From Clostridiales bacterium (GTDB lineage: Bacteria; Bacillota; Clostridia; Lachnospirales; Lachnospiraceae), in contig JAJQIK010000038.1 in the NCBI GenBank assembly GCA_021199255.1, positions 1 to 64,000 on the forward strand: 64,000 nucleotides of DNA, in the 5' to 3' direction. Under the pieces are notes generated by a model. That model saw only the letters and a program-made list of their open reading frames with translations. It had not been told where the DNA came from and ran no database searches. Positions 43,710 to 51,836 of this stretch are shown one piece after another. The position numbers and the translations under genes are program-made. The first letter of the stretch is position 1. Each line of letters starts with the position of its first letter.

Positions 43710-46230
43710 TACTTCTCTCCACTTGAATTTGTTTTATTATGCTTCTGAGGTTTACAAACTCATTTTCACTTAGAACAAAGCTTTTCTGATTAGCATACAA
43801 AATATTTTTGCTTGGTAAATCTGCAAAAGCCATCTCTTCTTTATCAATTTCCATCTCTTCAATCGTCAAATCGTTTATATCTAACCTATAGATTTTCGCA
43901 TTTCCTCTGACCTGAAAGAATAATGTCGTACCATCATTAACTACAAAGCCAAATGCATTATAAGTTCCTGCTTCTCGCCAATATCCATCACTTTTTTCGA
44001 TTTCTATTTTGCTTATTTTTCGCTCTGATTTCTCCCTCACTCCAATTTCTTCCTTAGTTGGCAGGAAATAGAAAATCCTATTCTGTCCCCAAACCGCCCA
44101 TTCATACGCTTGGCCATTTTCGACCTCGACTGCCAACATTTTTTCTTCTATTTCTTTGGTTTCCATATCGACAATAAACTCATTATTATCTAAGCCTAAA
44201 ATAATAAGCCTGTTATTTTCCTCCCAAATACTACGCAGGCCATGATTTTGCGAACGATTCTTACATACAATAGGGATTATTTCAAATTTCTTTTGCTCAA
44301 CATCATAAGATATAATATATGGAATATATCTCATAGATAAAAACACCTTGTTTTCTTTCATACAATAATAATCTGATAAAACATAATTATTAATCGCAGC
44401 TTTTTCCCCATTATCCAATATCGTATAACCTAATTTATCTATTCCCATTCTCTGTAATTCTTTCATATATCCGTCATATCTATTAAGTTTTTTATCCTTC
44501 CTTCCAATAATATAGATTCCCGGAATCTCTTCGCCCACCAAATATATATTTTTTTCATCATGAAATATCGTAAAAAATTTTTGATCTATTTTATCTAAAA
44601 GAGTTTCATATTTAGTAAAGGTTTTTGTATTGAGATTAAAGATACATATATTTTCTGCATTAAAAGGCGCCATCCATATTTCGTCTTCAATCAAATCGAA
44701 TGCAATAAACAAATTCTCTCTATATCCTTCATAGGGATTTTCATACACTTCAATTCTTCTGGTATTTAAATTTATTTCAATTAAAGCATTCGTATATTCA
44801 GATAGTAAATATAATGTATCATGATAAATTATTGCACGCATACTGCTCAGCATATACTCTTGCCAACTATTCTTATTAACATACAGTGGATTTTGTATGC
44901 AAACGCTTTTCCGTTTTCCTTTAAACAGTTGTACAATACTGCTCCCGTCCCCATAATACGCGTCGCTTAATACCACCGCCCTGTCCATATCAGCCGTATC
45001 GTCATAAATGCCCCAGCCTGCCATTCTGTACTGCTCCACTATTCTCCGGTACTCCTCCCAGAGCTGCGGGCGCATAGACTTAATCGTATTTTCAATCAGG
45101 GGATGGGGACGCCAGAGAAGCGCCACCTCTTCTCGATTTTCGTAAAAGGTCCGGAATACGTCCTGCATTTTCTCCAGCATCTTTTCTCCATGCCGTAATA
45201 ATGCGCTGATGCCCGTATTGTAGAAAATGATCTTCTTTCGGTTTCCATCCGGCTTATGAATAATCCGCAGCCATTCCTGCGGTATTTCTAAATCCTCCAT
45301 TTTGGTATTTAATACTTTATCTATCTTTGGAGAGCCAAGCCCCAGAAATTTCTTTTTCAGCCATTCCCTGTCTGTATGTTCCTTCGGGAAGCCATTGGCG
45401 ACGGCTTCTTTCTGATATTCATTCACGTAAATCTGTGCCATTTTTTCTGATTGTAGAATGACCTTATCCGCACAGATAACGCCCGGCGTCCAGACAAAAT
45501 GCTTCATGCCGTCGATGGCCGTCTGGTCATCCGGTTCTATTTCCTGTAATACAAAATAAGGTATATACACTAACTCTTCGGTATACTTTTTCAGATTTGC
45601 CGCGTAATATCTCGGATGGACGCTTGTTACAAAGTTACAGTTGTCATACGGGTTGTGAATATAAATCACATCCGGTTTCCTATCCTCGAAAGAATAGGTC
45701 TGCCAGTCAATCACTTCTATGTTTTTGGGGTATTCGCGACCTTCATAATGAATCTGGCCCAGGCTGCCGTCCGGATTTTTATCATAATAGGGAATCGGCA
45801 CACAATAGACATCGCAGTTGGGATCTTTCTTCGCCTCCAGATATACGCTTTCCAGAGAGTCCCACATACTGGCCTTATATGGGAAAAAAGCAATTTCCCT
45901 GCGCACAGGCATATGCTTGATTTCGTTTTCAGCTTTCAACAGTATTTCATCCAGATTTTTATAAAACTTCTGTGGTGGAATCGTTTCCAATCTTACGCAC
46001 GCCTGATAAACTCTTTCGCAGTATTCCTCCAGAAAAGCGACAGCCTGCGTGCCTTCTCCCTCAATCTGCTCGATGGCTTCCCCCATTTGGATAGCGGCCT
46101 CCTGGCAGTCCGCCAGTGCGGTCTGGACAGCCTGATAATCTTTCCGCTCCAGCCGGTTCCGGCTCTTCTGATGAAGCGTATGCAGGCTCTTACATATTTC
46201 TAACAGTTGTTCCTTCTGCACCTTGCGCAT
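43696..46230 (-). CDS. Large chimeric protein: TagB/F-like GT-B half plus propeller-like half
   Basis: An 844-residue protein. Residues 1-430 start with coiled-coil helices and include VIYIHNPYDN, LWRPHPL and DAYYGDGSSIVQLFKGKRK, which resemble the nucleotide-side motifs of CDP-glycerol glycerophosphotransferases. Residues 450-844 show repeated short strand motifs (IYHDTLYLLSEYTNALIEI, IYIIGRK, IISYDVEQKK) like a beta-propeller. Base composition changes sharply near 44,900: the 5' half is G+C-rich like the core genome, the 3' half A+T-rich like the variable genes. The start at 46230 (MRKVQKEQ) follows AAGGGG. Function is unknown; a role in glycan phosphopolyol transfer is possible. Confidence 0.65.
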   Translation of the reverse strand: MRKVQKEQLLEICKSLHTLHQKSRNRLERKDYQAVQTALADCQEAAIQMGEAIEQIEGEGTQAVAFLEEYCERVYQACVRLETIPPQKFYKNLDEILLKAENEIKHMPVRREIAFFPYKASMWDSLESVYLEAKKDPNCDVYCVPIPYYDKNPDGSLGQIHYEGREYPKNIEVIDWQTYSFEDRKPDVIYIHNPYDNCNFVTSVHPRYYAANLKKYTEELVYIPYFVLQEIEPDDQTAIDGMKHFVWTPGVICADKVILQSEKMAQIYVNEYQKEAVANGFPKEHTDREWLKKKFLGLGSPKIDKVLNTKMEDLEIPQEWLRIIHKPDGNRKKIIFYNTGISALLRHGEKMLEKMQDVFRTFYENREEVALLWRPHPLIENTIKSMRPQLWEEYRRIVEQYRMAGWGIYDDTADMDRAVVLSDAYYGDGSSIVQLFKGKRKSVCIQNPLYVNKNSWQEYMLSSMRAIIYHDTLYLLSEYTNALIEINLNTRRIEVYENPYEGYRENLFIAFDLIEDEIWMAPFNAENICIFNLNTKTFTKYETLLDKIDQKFFTIFHDEKNIYLVGEEIPGIYIIGRKDKKLNRYDGYMKELQRMGIDKLGYTILDNGEKAAINNYVLSDYYCMKENKVFLSMRYIPYIISYDVEQKKFEIIPIVCKNRSQNHGLRSIWEENNRLIILGLDNNEFIVDMETKEIEEKMLAVEVENGQAYEWAVWGQNRIFYFLPTKEEIGVREKSERKISKIEIEKSDGYWREAGTYNAFGFVVNDGTTLFFQVRGNAKIYRLDINDLTIEEMEIDKEEMAFADLPSKNILYANQKSFVLSENEFVNLRSIIKQIQVERSNSEI

Positions 46231-46252
46231 AGACGAATATCCCCTTCTGTCA

Positions 46253-46441
46253 TCACATTTTCTTTTCCCCTTTGACCACCACAACGCGCGGTGCCGGGCT
46301 TTCCGCCTTCTCCCGCCGAATGGCTATCTCAGGCGGCGCGTCTATTTCCAGTTGAATACGGTTATAGGTAGATTGTGTGACTTTCACCTTAGCGCGGTCT
46401 ATCGCAATACTGTCTCCCGGTTTGATCGTTATTTTCAGCAT
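46253..46441 (-). CDS. csrA: Carbon storage regulator CsrA
   Basis: A 62-residue CsrA homologue starting MLKITIKPGDSIAID, with the RNA-binding strand and core IEIDAPPEIAIRREK (QLEIDAPPEIAIRREK here), where the conserved Arg follows AIR. CsrA binds GGA motifs in mRNA leaders and in Firmicutes controls flagellin (hag) translation with FliW as antagonist. The start at 46441 has GGAGGAG 5 nt upstream; the longer open frame upstream has no family match. It is 22 bp ahead of the large GT gene, so it heads the glycan operon. No fliW or flagellin gene is in the window. Confidence 0.85.
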   Translation of the reverse strand: MLKITIKPGDSIAIDRAKVKVTQSTYNRIQLEIDAPPEIAIRREKAESPAPRVVVVKGEKKM

Positions 46442-46496
46442 TGAACTCCTCCATGTTATAGATATTGCCGTAAAAATCAGATTTAAAAGAAGAACA

Positions 46497-46681
46497 TTAT
46501 CAAAAGGTGTACTTTTTGATAAAAATTTTGCGCCAGGAAAATGAAACGTGAAATAATAAGAAGATAATACGAAATGACCCATTTCATAGGGTTAAGGATA
46601 TTGATTTTTTGTCGATAATATAATAAAATAAGTACAAGTTTTATGTATTTGACCATTATCAAAAAGTACACTATATGATTT
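46497..46681. promoter_or_regulatory. Candidate serine-recombinase invertible promoter element
   Basis: Left site 46497-46522: TTATCAAAAGGT, GT, ACTTTTTGATAA; the two 12-bp halves are inverted repeats matching at 11 of 12 positions. Right site 46656-46681: TTATCAAAAAGT, AC, ACTATATGATTT, halves matching at 8 of 12. The sites are inverted relative to each other, share a 16-bp core and have the same GT centre when aligned. Between them on the plus strand is TTGATT (46601-46606), 17 bp, TAAAAT (46624-46629). A serine invertase gene is at 48220-48831. In the present orientation the promoter points away from csrA. Confidence 0.5.
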
Positions 46682-46815
46682 TGCGAATCCATGATATGTA
46701 ATTTTAAGAATGGGATAAGTGATTCAGGCTTGCACAACGAGGATTGTTTCAGATAGGAGCAGTCTTTTTTTGTTTAGTGAAATTTATTTTACGTATTATT
46801 TCATCACAACATGGA
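46682..46815. other. Intergenic stretch without a gene
   Basis: Between the inverted element and the direct repeats no gene, clear promoter or terminator is seen. The region is A+T-rich on its right side. Confidence 0.4.
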
Positions 46816-46931
46816 CATCTTAAACTTAGGGCGCAAGCGTCAAAAGTTTTTGATAAATCTCTGTTTTCCGATTTACTTTTGAGGCTCTTTTTGCTATACT
46901 CATCTTAAACTTAGGGCGCAAGCGTCAAAAG
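46816..46931 (+). repeat. 31-bp direct repeats around the DUF4143 ATPase promoter
   Basis: Identical 31-bp copies lie at 46816-46846 and 46901-46931, beginning CATCTTAAACTTAGGGCGCA. Between them is a promoter, TTTACT (46872-46877), 17 bp, TATACT (46895-46900), so the second copy covers the transcription start and the first lies upstream of the -35 box. The likely roles are paired operator sites or a duplicated segment. Confidence 0.7.
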
Positions 46932-46945
46932 CAGGAGGCGCAAAA

Positions 46946-48223
46946 ATGATCCAAAGAGATTTTTATTTAAACAGACTGATTCGCAATATGTGGAATGGGG
47001 AAATCAAGGTTATCACGGGGATTCGTCGTTGCGGGAAATCTGTGTTACTGCTTGACCTGTTTTACAACTATTTGCTGGAACAGGGAGTGACGGATGACCA
47101 TATTCTGAGACTGGAGCTTGACCAACGTAGGTTTTATAAATTCCGCAATCCTATTACTCTGTGCGAATATGTAGAGAACATTGTAACAGGTAACAAAGAT
47201 GAAAAATATTTTCTGTTCGTAGATGAGGTTCAGTTCACGACTAAAGTAAAAGATAAAGAAAACGACGGCATTGAGGTTTCCATTTACGATATGCTCAACG
47301 AGCTGAAGTCTTACAGGAATCTTGATGTATATGTGACAGGCAGCAATTCCAGAATGTTGTCAAAGGATATTGCAACAGAATTTCGTGGCAGAGCCACGCA
47401 GATTCACGTTTATCCGCTTTCCTTCGCCGAATTTTACGCTTATGCAGGCGGCGACAAAAGAACTGCGCTGGATCAGTATATGCTTTACGGCGGTATGCCG
47501 CGCATTACCGCTCTGAATGATGAGCATGAGAAGAAATTCTACTTGAAAAATCTTTACGATGAGTTGTACGTAAAGGATATTGTGGAGCGGAACAATTTAG
47601 AGCGTGAGGATGTGCTGAATGCTATTTTGGACTATGTTGCGTCGGGGATTGGTTCGCTTACAAATCCCACCAATATTGCGAATGCGCTTTCCTCTATGCG
47701 AAACGAGAAAATAAACGGCTCCCTTATTTCTGCCTACCTGTCCCATACAATGGATGCTTTTCTGATTGAGATGGCGAGGAGATACGATGTCAAGGGTAAG
47801 ACCTATTTCAACTATCCGAACAAGTATTACTACACGGATATCGGACTGCGCAATGCGAGACTCAATTACCGTCAATTTGATCCGGGGCATATCATGGAGA
47901 ATATGATCTATAATGAACTTGTGCGCCGTCGTTATTCCGTAGATGTAGGAGTGGTTACAGAAAGAAATCACTCAGAAAAGATTCGGCGGGAAATTGACTT
48001 TGTTGTGAATGATGCCGACCGCCGCATTTATATTCAGTCGGCCTATCAGATGGATAACGAAAAGAAAGAGAACTCCGAATTGCAGTCCCTGCGCCTGACG
48101 GGAGATTTTTTCAAAAAAATTGTGATACGGATGGATATCCCCCACAGCTTCTATGATGATAACGGATTTTTGCACTGTAATCTGATTGATTTTTTACTTG
48201 GTGACGTAGATATATTTGTTTAA
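46946..48223 (+). CDS. AAA ATPase with DUF4143 domain
   Basis: A 425-residue P-loop ATPase of the AAA_14/DUF4143 type. Walker A is GIRRCGKS (near 27), Walker B FLFVDEVQ (near 92), and a sensor-like TGSNSRML follows. The C-terminal DUF4143 domain (about 210-400) carries EIDFVV and a nuclease-like core where the usual Lys is replaced by QSAYQ. The family is widespread in gut anaerobes; roles are not established, with links to mobile elements suggested. AGGAGG precedes ATG by 7 nt. Its stop overlaps the stop of the convergent recombinase gene by 4 bp. Confidence 0.88.
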   Translation: MIQRDFYLNRLIRNMWNGEIKVITGIRRCGKSVLLLDLFYNYLLEQGVTDDHILRLELDQRRFYKFRNPITLCEYVENIVTGNKDEKYFLFVDEVQFTTKVKDKENDGIEVSIYDMLNELKSYRNLDVYVTGSNSRMLSKDIATEFRGRATQIHVYPLSFAEFYAYAGGDKRTALDQYMLYGGMPRITALNDEHEKKFYLKNLYDELYVKDIVERNNLEREDVLNAILDYVASGIGSLTNPTNIANALSSMRNEKINGSLISAYLSHTMDAFLIEMARRYDVKGKTYFNYPNKYYYTDIGLRNARLNYRQFDPGHIMENMIYNELVRRRYSVDVGVVTERNHSEKIRREIDFVVNDADRRIYIQSAYQMDNEKKENSELQSLRLTGDFFKKIVIRMDIPHSFYDDNGFLHCNLIDFLLGDVDIFV

Positions 48224-48831
48224 TGGGATTTGTATTTCAGGGACTGTTCGTTTGCTCTCCTATAGAACGTAGCCGTAGCAATGTTGCACAGCTTTGCCGC
48301 CTCCTTTCCCGATATTTCTTTTGCAACCCATCTGCCGTATATCTGTTCGAAATTTTCCGGTATGGGTTTAGGCGGCCTGCCAAACTGTACGCCGCGCAAT
48401 TTCGCCGCTTCTATTCCCTCTCTCTGTCTCTGCTTAATATTTTTACGTTCATTTTCCGCCACGAAAGACAACACCTGCAGCACAATATCGCTGAGGAAGG
48501 TTCCCATCAGGTCTTTACCCCTTCTGGTATCCAGAAGCGGCATATCCAGCACTACAATATCGACTTTCTTTTCTCTTGTCAGCACTCGCCATTGCTCCAG
48601 AATCTCTTCATAATCCCTGCCCAGCCTGTCGATGCTTACCACATAAAGCAAATCCTCCTGCTTCAATTTCATGAGAAGCCTCTGATACATAGGACGGTTA
48701 AAATCCTTGCCGGACTGCTTATCCATATAAATATTCTCCTCCGGCACCTTTACTCCGCTCATGGCTATCATCTGTCTGTCCTCATTCTGTTCTTTTGTGC
48801 TGACACGCACATAACCATACACTTTTCCCAT
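48220..48831 (-). CDS. Serine recombinase/DNA invertase (Hin/Pin type)
   Basis: A small serine recombinase of about 203 residues. The catalytic domain begins GKVYGYVRVSTKEQNEDRQ, with nucleophile Ser in VRVS, and has SIDRLGRDYEEI with the active-site Arg pair and a LRGVQFGRP hinge. A C-terminal HTH (GKEAAKLCNIATATFYRR) reads the half-site. Such enzymes invert or resolve DNA between 26-bp sites built of two 12-bp half-sites around a 2-bp crossover, the form found at 46497-46681. The start at 48831 has GGGGA 5 nt upstream, better than the ATG 12 bp earlier. Confidence 0.9.
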   Translation of the reverse strand: MGKVYGYVRVSTKEQNEDRQMIAMSGVKVPEENIYMDKQSGKDFNRPMYQRLLMKLKQEDLLYVVSIDRLGRDYEEILEQWRVLTREKKVDIVVLDMPLLDTRRGKDLMGTFLSDIVLQVLSFVAENERKNIKQRQREGIEAAKLRGVQFGRPPKPIPENFEQIYGRWVAKEISGKEAAKLCNIATATFYRRANEQSLKYKSH

Positions 48832-48938
48832 ACCAATCCCCATTTCTGAGCAACTTGTTGCGAAGCATTAACAAAAAACAGGCACAAAAAAAAGCGCCTA
48901 TCCGAAGATAGACACTTAAGGCTATCATTCCACCCTTT

Positions 48939-50279
48939 TTACATAAACGGAACCATATAGATTGGCAAATAATAAATGCCATTCTCCCACTTATAATCTT
49001 TCGTGTGAACAACGTATTTGTCTCCAATACGATTACTATATTTATCACAGAATACGTCTAATGATTTATGGTTTCTATAGTTTCCGGACTTTACTTCCAC
49101 GGGATTTATTTTATTTTCCGCCGAAAGAATAAAATCTATTTCATATAAATGATTCGACTTACCATTCTCCATCGTATAATAAAACAGATGATTGCCCTTC
49201 GCTACCAGCATCTGTGCTACGACATTTTCATATACATATCCTAAATTAGCTTCCAGCTTATCCGAAAGGAGTTTATTATAAATTATATTATCGGTATAGT
49301 GTTTGTCCTTAAACGCAAGCGTCACAAACAGCCCCACATCTGACAGAAACAGCTTGTATCGTCCTGCATCCTTTTCAAGTGCCATTCCCACGCTGGGATT
49401 ATTGGCATGGTAGGCAATATTTACCGTATACGAGCTAAGGATATCCGGTAATAATTCGCGTACCTGTTCTGTGCGTATCCCCTCCCTCGCATTTGACAAA
49501 ACATATCTGGACGCATTGCCTGTGAGGCTGGCCGGAATAGAATCATAGATATCGCCTGCCAATCCAGTACCGTCTATCTTTGTAAAATCCTCCTCGTATA
49601 AATCCACGATTTCCCTTTTGACTTCATCAACCGCTTGTAAATTATTATGCTCCAAATAGGTTTCTATAGCCTGAGGCATCCCCCCGATAAGCATATACAA
49701 TCTAAATATGCGCATCAAATTTCTGTGCAGCGCATTGCCTGCAGCCCTTTTGTTTTTTAAAAGCAGTCTAATCGTATCCGCCGTGATTTCATCGCCTATA
49801 GCCCATAAAAATTCCTCAAAATCCATGGGATACATCGATATCTTGTGCTCCTCACTGGGAATTAATATGTCCCTTGTATTCCTCCTTATCGATAAAAGCG
49901 ACCCTGTTTCAATATACTTATATCTTCCGTCAGCTACAAAATACTTAATAGCCTGTCTGGCCTTAGGGAGCATCTGAACCTCGTCAAATATGATGACAGA
50001 CTCATTTTTATATAACCTGACGCCGGTTAACTGCTGTAGCTGCAAAAAGAAAAAATCCAGGTTGTATGTGTCGTCAAACAATTCCATAATTTCCTTACTG
50101 GTGTGCGCAAAATCTATCAAAATATATGACTTGAAATTTTTCCTGGCAAATTCTTCCGCTATGGTTGATTTCCCAACTCTTCTGGCGCCTTTAATCAAGA
50201 GCGCATATTTGCCGCTGCGCCTTTCTTTCCAATCAAGCATTTCATCATATATTTTTCTTCTAAAAACAGTTTTAACCAT
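48939..50279 (-). CDS. AAA ATPase with DUF4143 domain
   Basis: A second AAA_14/DUF4143 protein, 446 residues, clearly different in sequence from the one at 46946. Walker A is GARRVGKS (near 31), Walker B VIIFDEVQ (near 96), sensor TGSLLS. The C-terminal domain has YEIDFILSAENKINPVEVKSGN, an intact PD-(D/E)xK-like core with the Lys kept. It is upstream of, and read in the same direction as, the recombinase gene. A promoter with extended -10 TGTTATAAT and -35 TTGTAA at 16 bp lies just in front, with AAGGAGG before ATG. Confidence 0.87.
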   Translation of the reverse strand: MVKTVFRRKIYDEMLDWKERRSGKYALLIKGARRVGKSTIAEEFARKNFKSYILIDFAHTSKEIMELFDDTYNLDFFFLQLQQLTGVRLYKNESVIIFDEVQMLPKARQAIKYFVADGRYKYIETGSLLSIRRNTRDILIPSEEHKISMYPMDFEEFLWAIGDEITADTIRLLLKNKRAAGNALHRNLMRIFRLYMLIGGMPQAIETYLEHNNLQAVDEVKREIVDLYEEDFTKIDGTGLAGDIYDSIPASLTGNASRYVLSNAREGIRTEQVRELLPDILSSYTVNIAYHANNPSVGMALEKDAGRYKLFLSDVGLFVTLAFKDKHYTDNIIYNKLLSDKLEANLGYVYENVVAQMLVAKGNHLFYYTMENGKSNHLYEIDFILSAENKINPVEVKSGNYRNHKSLDVFCDKYSNRIGDKYVVHTKDYKWENGIYYLPIYMVPFM

Positions 50280-50623
50280 GACGATATCCCTCCTTAGAAC
50301 GCATTATAACACAAATCCCCGTTTTTACAAGCGTCAATAACGCGCTAATCCCCATTCATTTCTCCTCTATTTCCGCACAAATCCCCGTTTTATTACAAAA
50401 CCCCCCAACAATAAAAGAACAGGCAAAAACTACTTGCTTCGTCTCTACCTGTCCAGTGTAAAAGGGGAATTTTACCGTATATTTAGATCAAAATCGACAA
50501 ATCCGTGTAACAATTTGTCGTTCATCGCTATCGTTTTGTTTAATAATGTCAGTTTAACAGAAAAAAAGAAGATAAGCAAGCATTAATTATTGGTATCCGT
50601 TGTAATCTATCGCGCGATTCGAC
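50280..50623. promoter_or_regulatory. Intergenic region with direct repeats and hairpins
   Basis: CACAAATCCCCGTTTT occurs at 50310-50325, overlapping the DUF4143 ATPase promoter, and again at 50376-50391. A weaker third GGGGATT lies between. CGACAAAT (50495-50502) pairs exactly with ATTTGTCG (50513-50520); on the minus strand it is followed by ATTTTG, a weak terminator for the 50624-52703 operon. ATCGCGCGAT at 50609-50618 is a perfect palindrome. No gene is seen. Confidence 0.5.
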
Positions 50624-51046
50624 TTACAGGCTGAAGGCCATCAGCGCCAGCTTTGAAATGATCAGTTCCTGCACCACCAGCCCCATTTTTTTCTTCTGTG
50701 CCAGATTCCATCCCGTAAGCTCGTCTAAGCCCACCGTCCTGGTCCGATATCCGATTCTGGTTTTCCCAAAGACGCTTTTCTTCTCCTCCAGCACGCTGAC
50801 CTTTACCTTAGCCCTGATCTGTCTGTAGGTTCGGTAGGAAAACTGTTCCGGCGTCATATAATACAGATGGCTTTCCAGAGCGGTAGACAAATCCGTATCC
50901 TTGGCAATATAATGCTCGATAATCGACTTGAATTTGAAATTGGCCATTTCATCTTCCATGATATCCAGATAATTATATCTGGCGCCGAAATAAAGCGCTC
51001 CCGCGTCCTGCATAAAGTATTTATAATCATTATCCTGATATTCCAC
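50624..51046 (-). CDS. Conserved-looking protein of unknown function
   Basis: A 140-residue protein starting at GTG (51046), with GGTAGGT close upstream. It begins EYQDNDYKYFMQDAGALYFGARYNYLDIMEDE, then has a helical middle and RTYRQIRAKVKVSVLEEKKSVFGKTRIGYR. No membrane segment or recognised domain. It follows the sigma-like gene by 17 bp, the third of a three-gene operon with the rhomboid-like gene. I do not recognise the family. Confidence 0.6.
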   Translation of the reverse strand: MEYQDNDYKYFMQDAGALYFGARYNYLDIMEDEMANFKFKSIIEHYIAKDTDLSTALESHLYYMTPEQFSYRTYRQIRAKVKVSVLEEKKSVFGKTRIGYRTRTVGLDELTGWNLAQKKKMGLVVQELIISKLALMAFSL

Positions 51047-51063
51047 GTACCTACCGCCTTTTC

Positions 51064-51810
51064 TTATGATGTCTGGCCGGCCGCCAACGCTTCTATTTTG
51101 TCCCCGCTCATACGGATAGCGTCTTCTATCGTCCTGCGGCTGAATCCGGTTTCCGCCATCAGCTCTTCCACCGTCACTTTACGGCGCAGCTCCTCCGACA
51201 ATTCATTGGCCGCGTCCGCCACCCGGTTGACCTTATCCGCAATGCGTTTGTCCTTTTTGGCTTCTTCCACATTCTGGGTAATATACTCTTCCATAGCGTC
51301 CATAATCAGCCTGGCCAACATTCCCTGGGCTTCCGAAGCATGCTCTAAAGCGCCCAGCATTGTGACTCCCATAGCCACCGCCACATTTCCCTCTCCGATC
51401 AGGTCTTCCAGATAAACGCCCTGTCCGGCGTACAGCTTGGCAATCTCCGTCACCTCCGGCAGAAACAGCTCCGTCAGCTTTCTCTGGGCGTCTGCATCTC
51501 CCGCCATGGCCGACAGGGTGACAGCCTCTCTTTCTCCCGCCGACATCTCCGGCAGCGCCCCCAGCTCTTCCAGATAGTTGTCCAGATAATCCTTCTCTTC
51601 CTCCTGCAAATACTGATCGGGATCCGGCTGTTCACCGATACTGATCTTATGCTGGTCAAGGTACTGGTACACCATTTTCATCTGTTCTTCAGAAAGAGCC
51701 AGAGAAGCGAAGGCTTCCTCTACCTGTTCCTTTGAAATACAGTTCTTCTGTTCCTTCGCCCTGTTCCTGACCTTCTCCAATGCCTGCGCAAACTGAACCT
51801 CTCTATCCAT
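51064..51810 (-). CDS. Degenerate sigma-70-like protein
   Basis: A 248-residue protein. The middle resembles sigma-70 regions 1.2 to 2 (YLEELGALPEMSAGEREAVTLSAMAGDADAQRKLTELFLPEVTEIAKLYAGQGVYLEDLIGEGNVAVAMGV). Region 2.3/2.4, which melts and reads the -10 box, is replaced by unrelated residues. A region 3-like helix set (VTVEELMAETGFSRRTIEDAIRMS) ends the protein and region 4 is missing. It may be a diverged RNA polymerase-binding protein rather than an active sigma factor. The ATG at 51810 has GGA-type sites 6-12 nt upstream; a TTG at 51840 overlaps the previous stop. Confidence 0.7.
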   Translation of the reverse strand: MDREVQFAQALEKVRNRAKEQKNCISKEQVEEAFASLALSEEQMKMVYQYLDQHKISIGEQPDPDQYLQEEEKDYLDNYLEELGALPEMSAGEREAVTLSAMAGDADAQRKLTELFLPEVTEIAKLYAGQGVYLEDLIGEGNVAVAMGVTMLGALEHASEAQGMLARLIMDAMEEYITQNVEEAKKDKRIADKVNRVADAANELSEELRRKVTVEELMAETGFSRRTIEDAIRMSGDKIEALAAGQTS

Positions 51811-51836
51811 CTGCTTTCCATGCCTTTCTATATCTG

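Noticed and set aside
46508-46670. A miniature IS21-like element (starts TG, ends CA, inverted ends)
   Set aside because: No target-site duplication was found, and the 12-2-12 palindrome form with matching centres fits recombinase sites better. It stays a possible alternative.
46816-46931. CRISPR array from the 31-bp repeats
   Set aside because: Only two copies, a 54-bp spacer containing a promoter, and no cas gene nearby.
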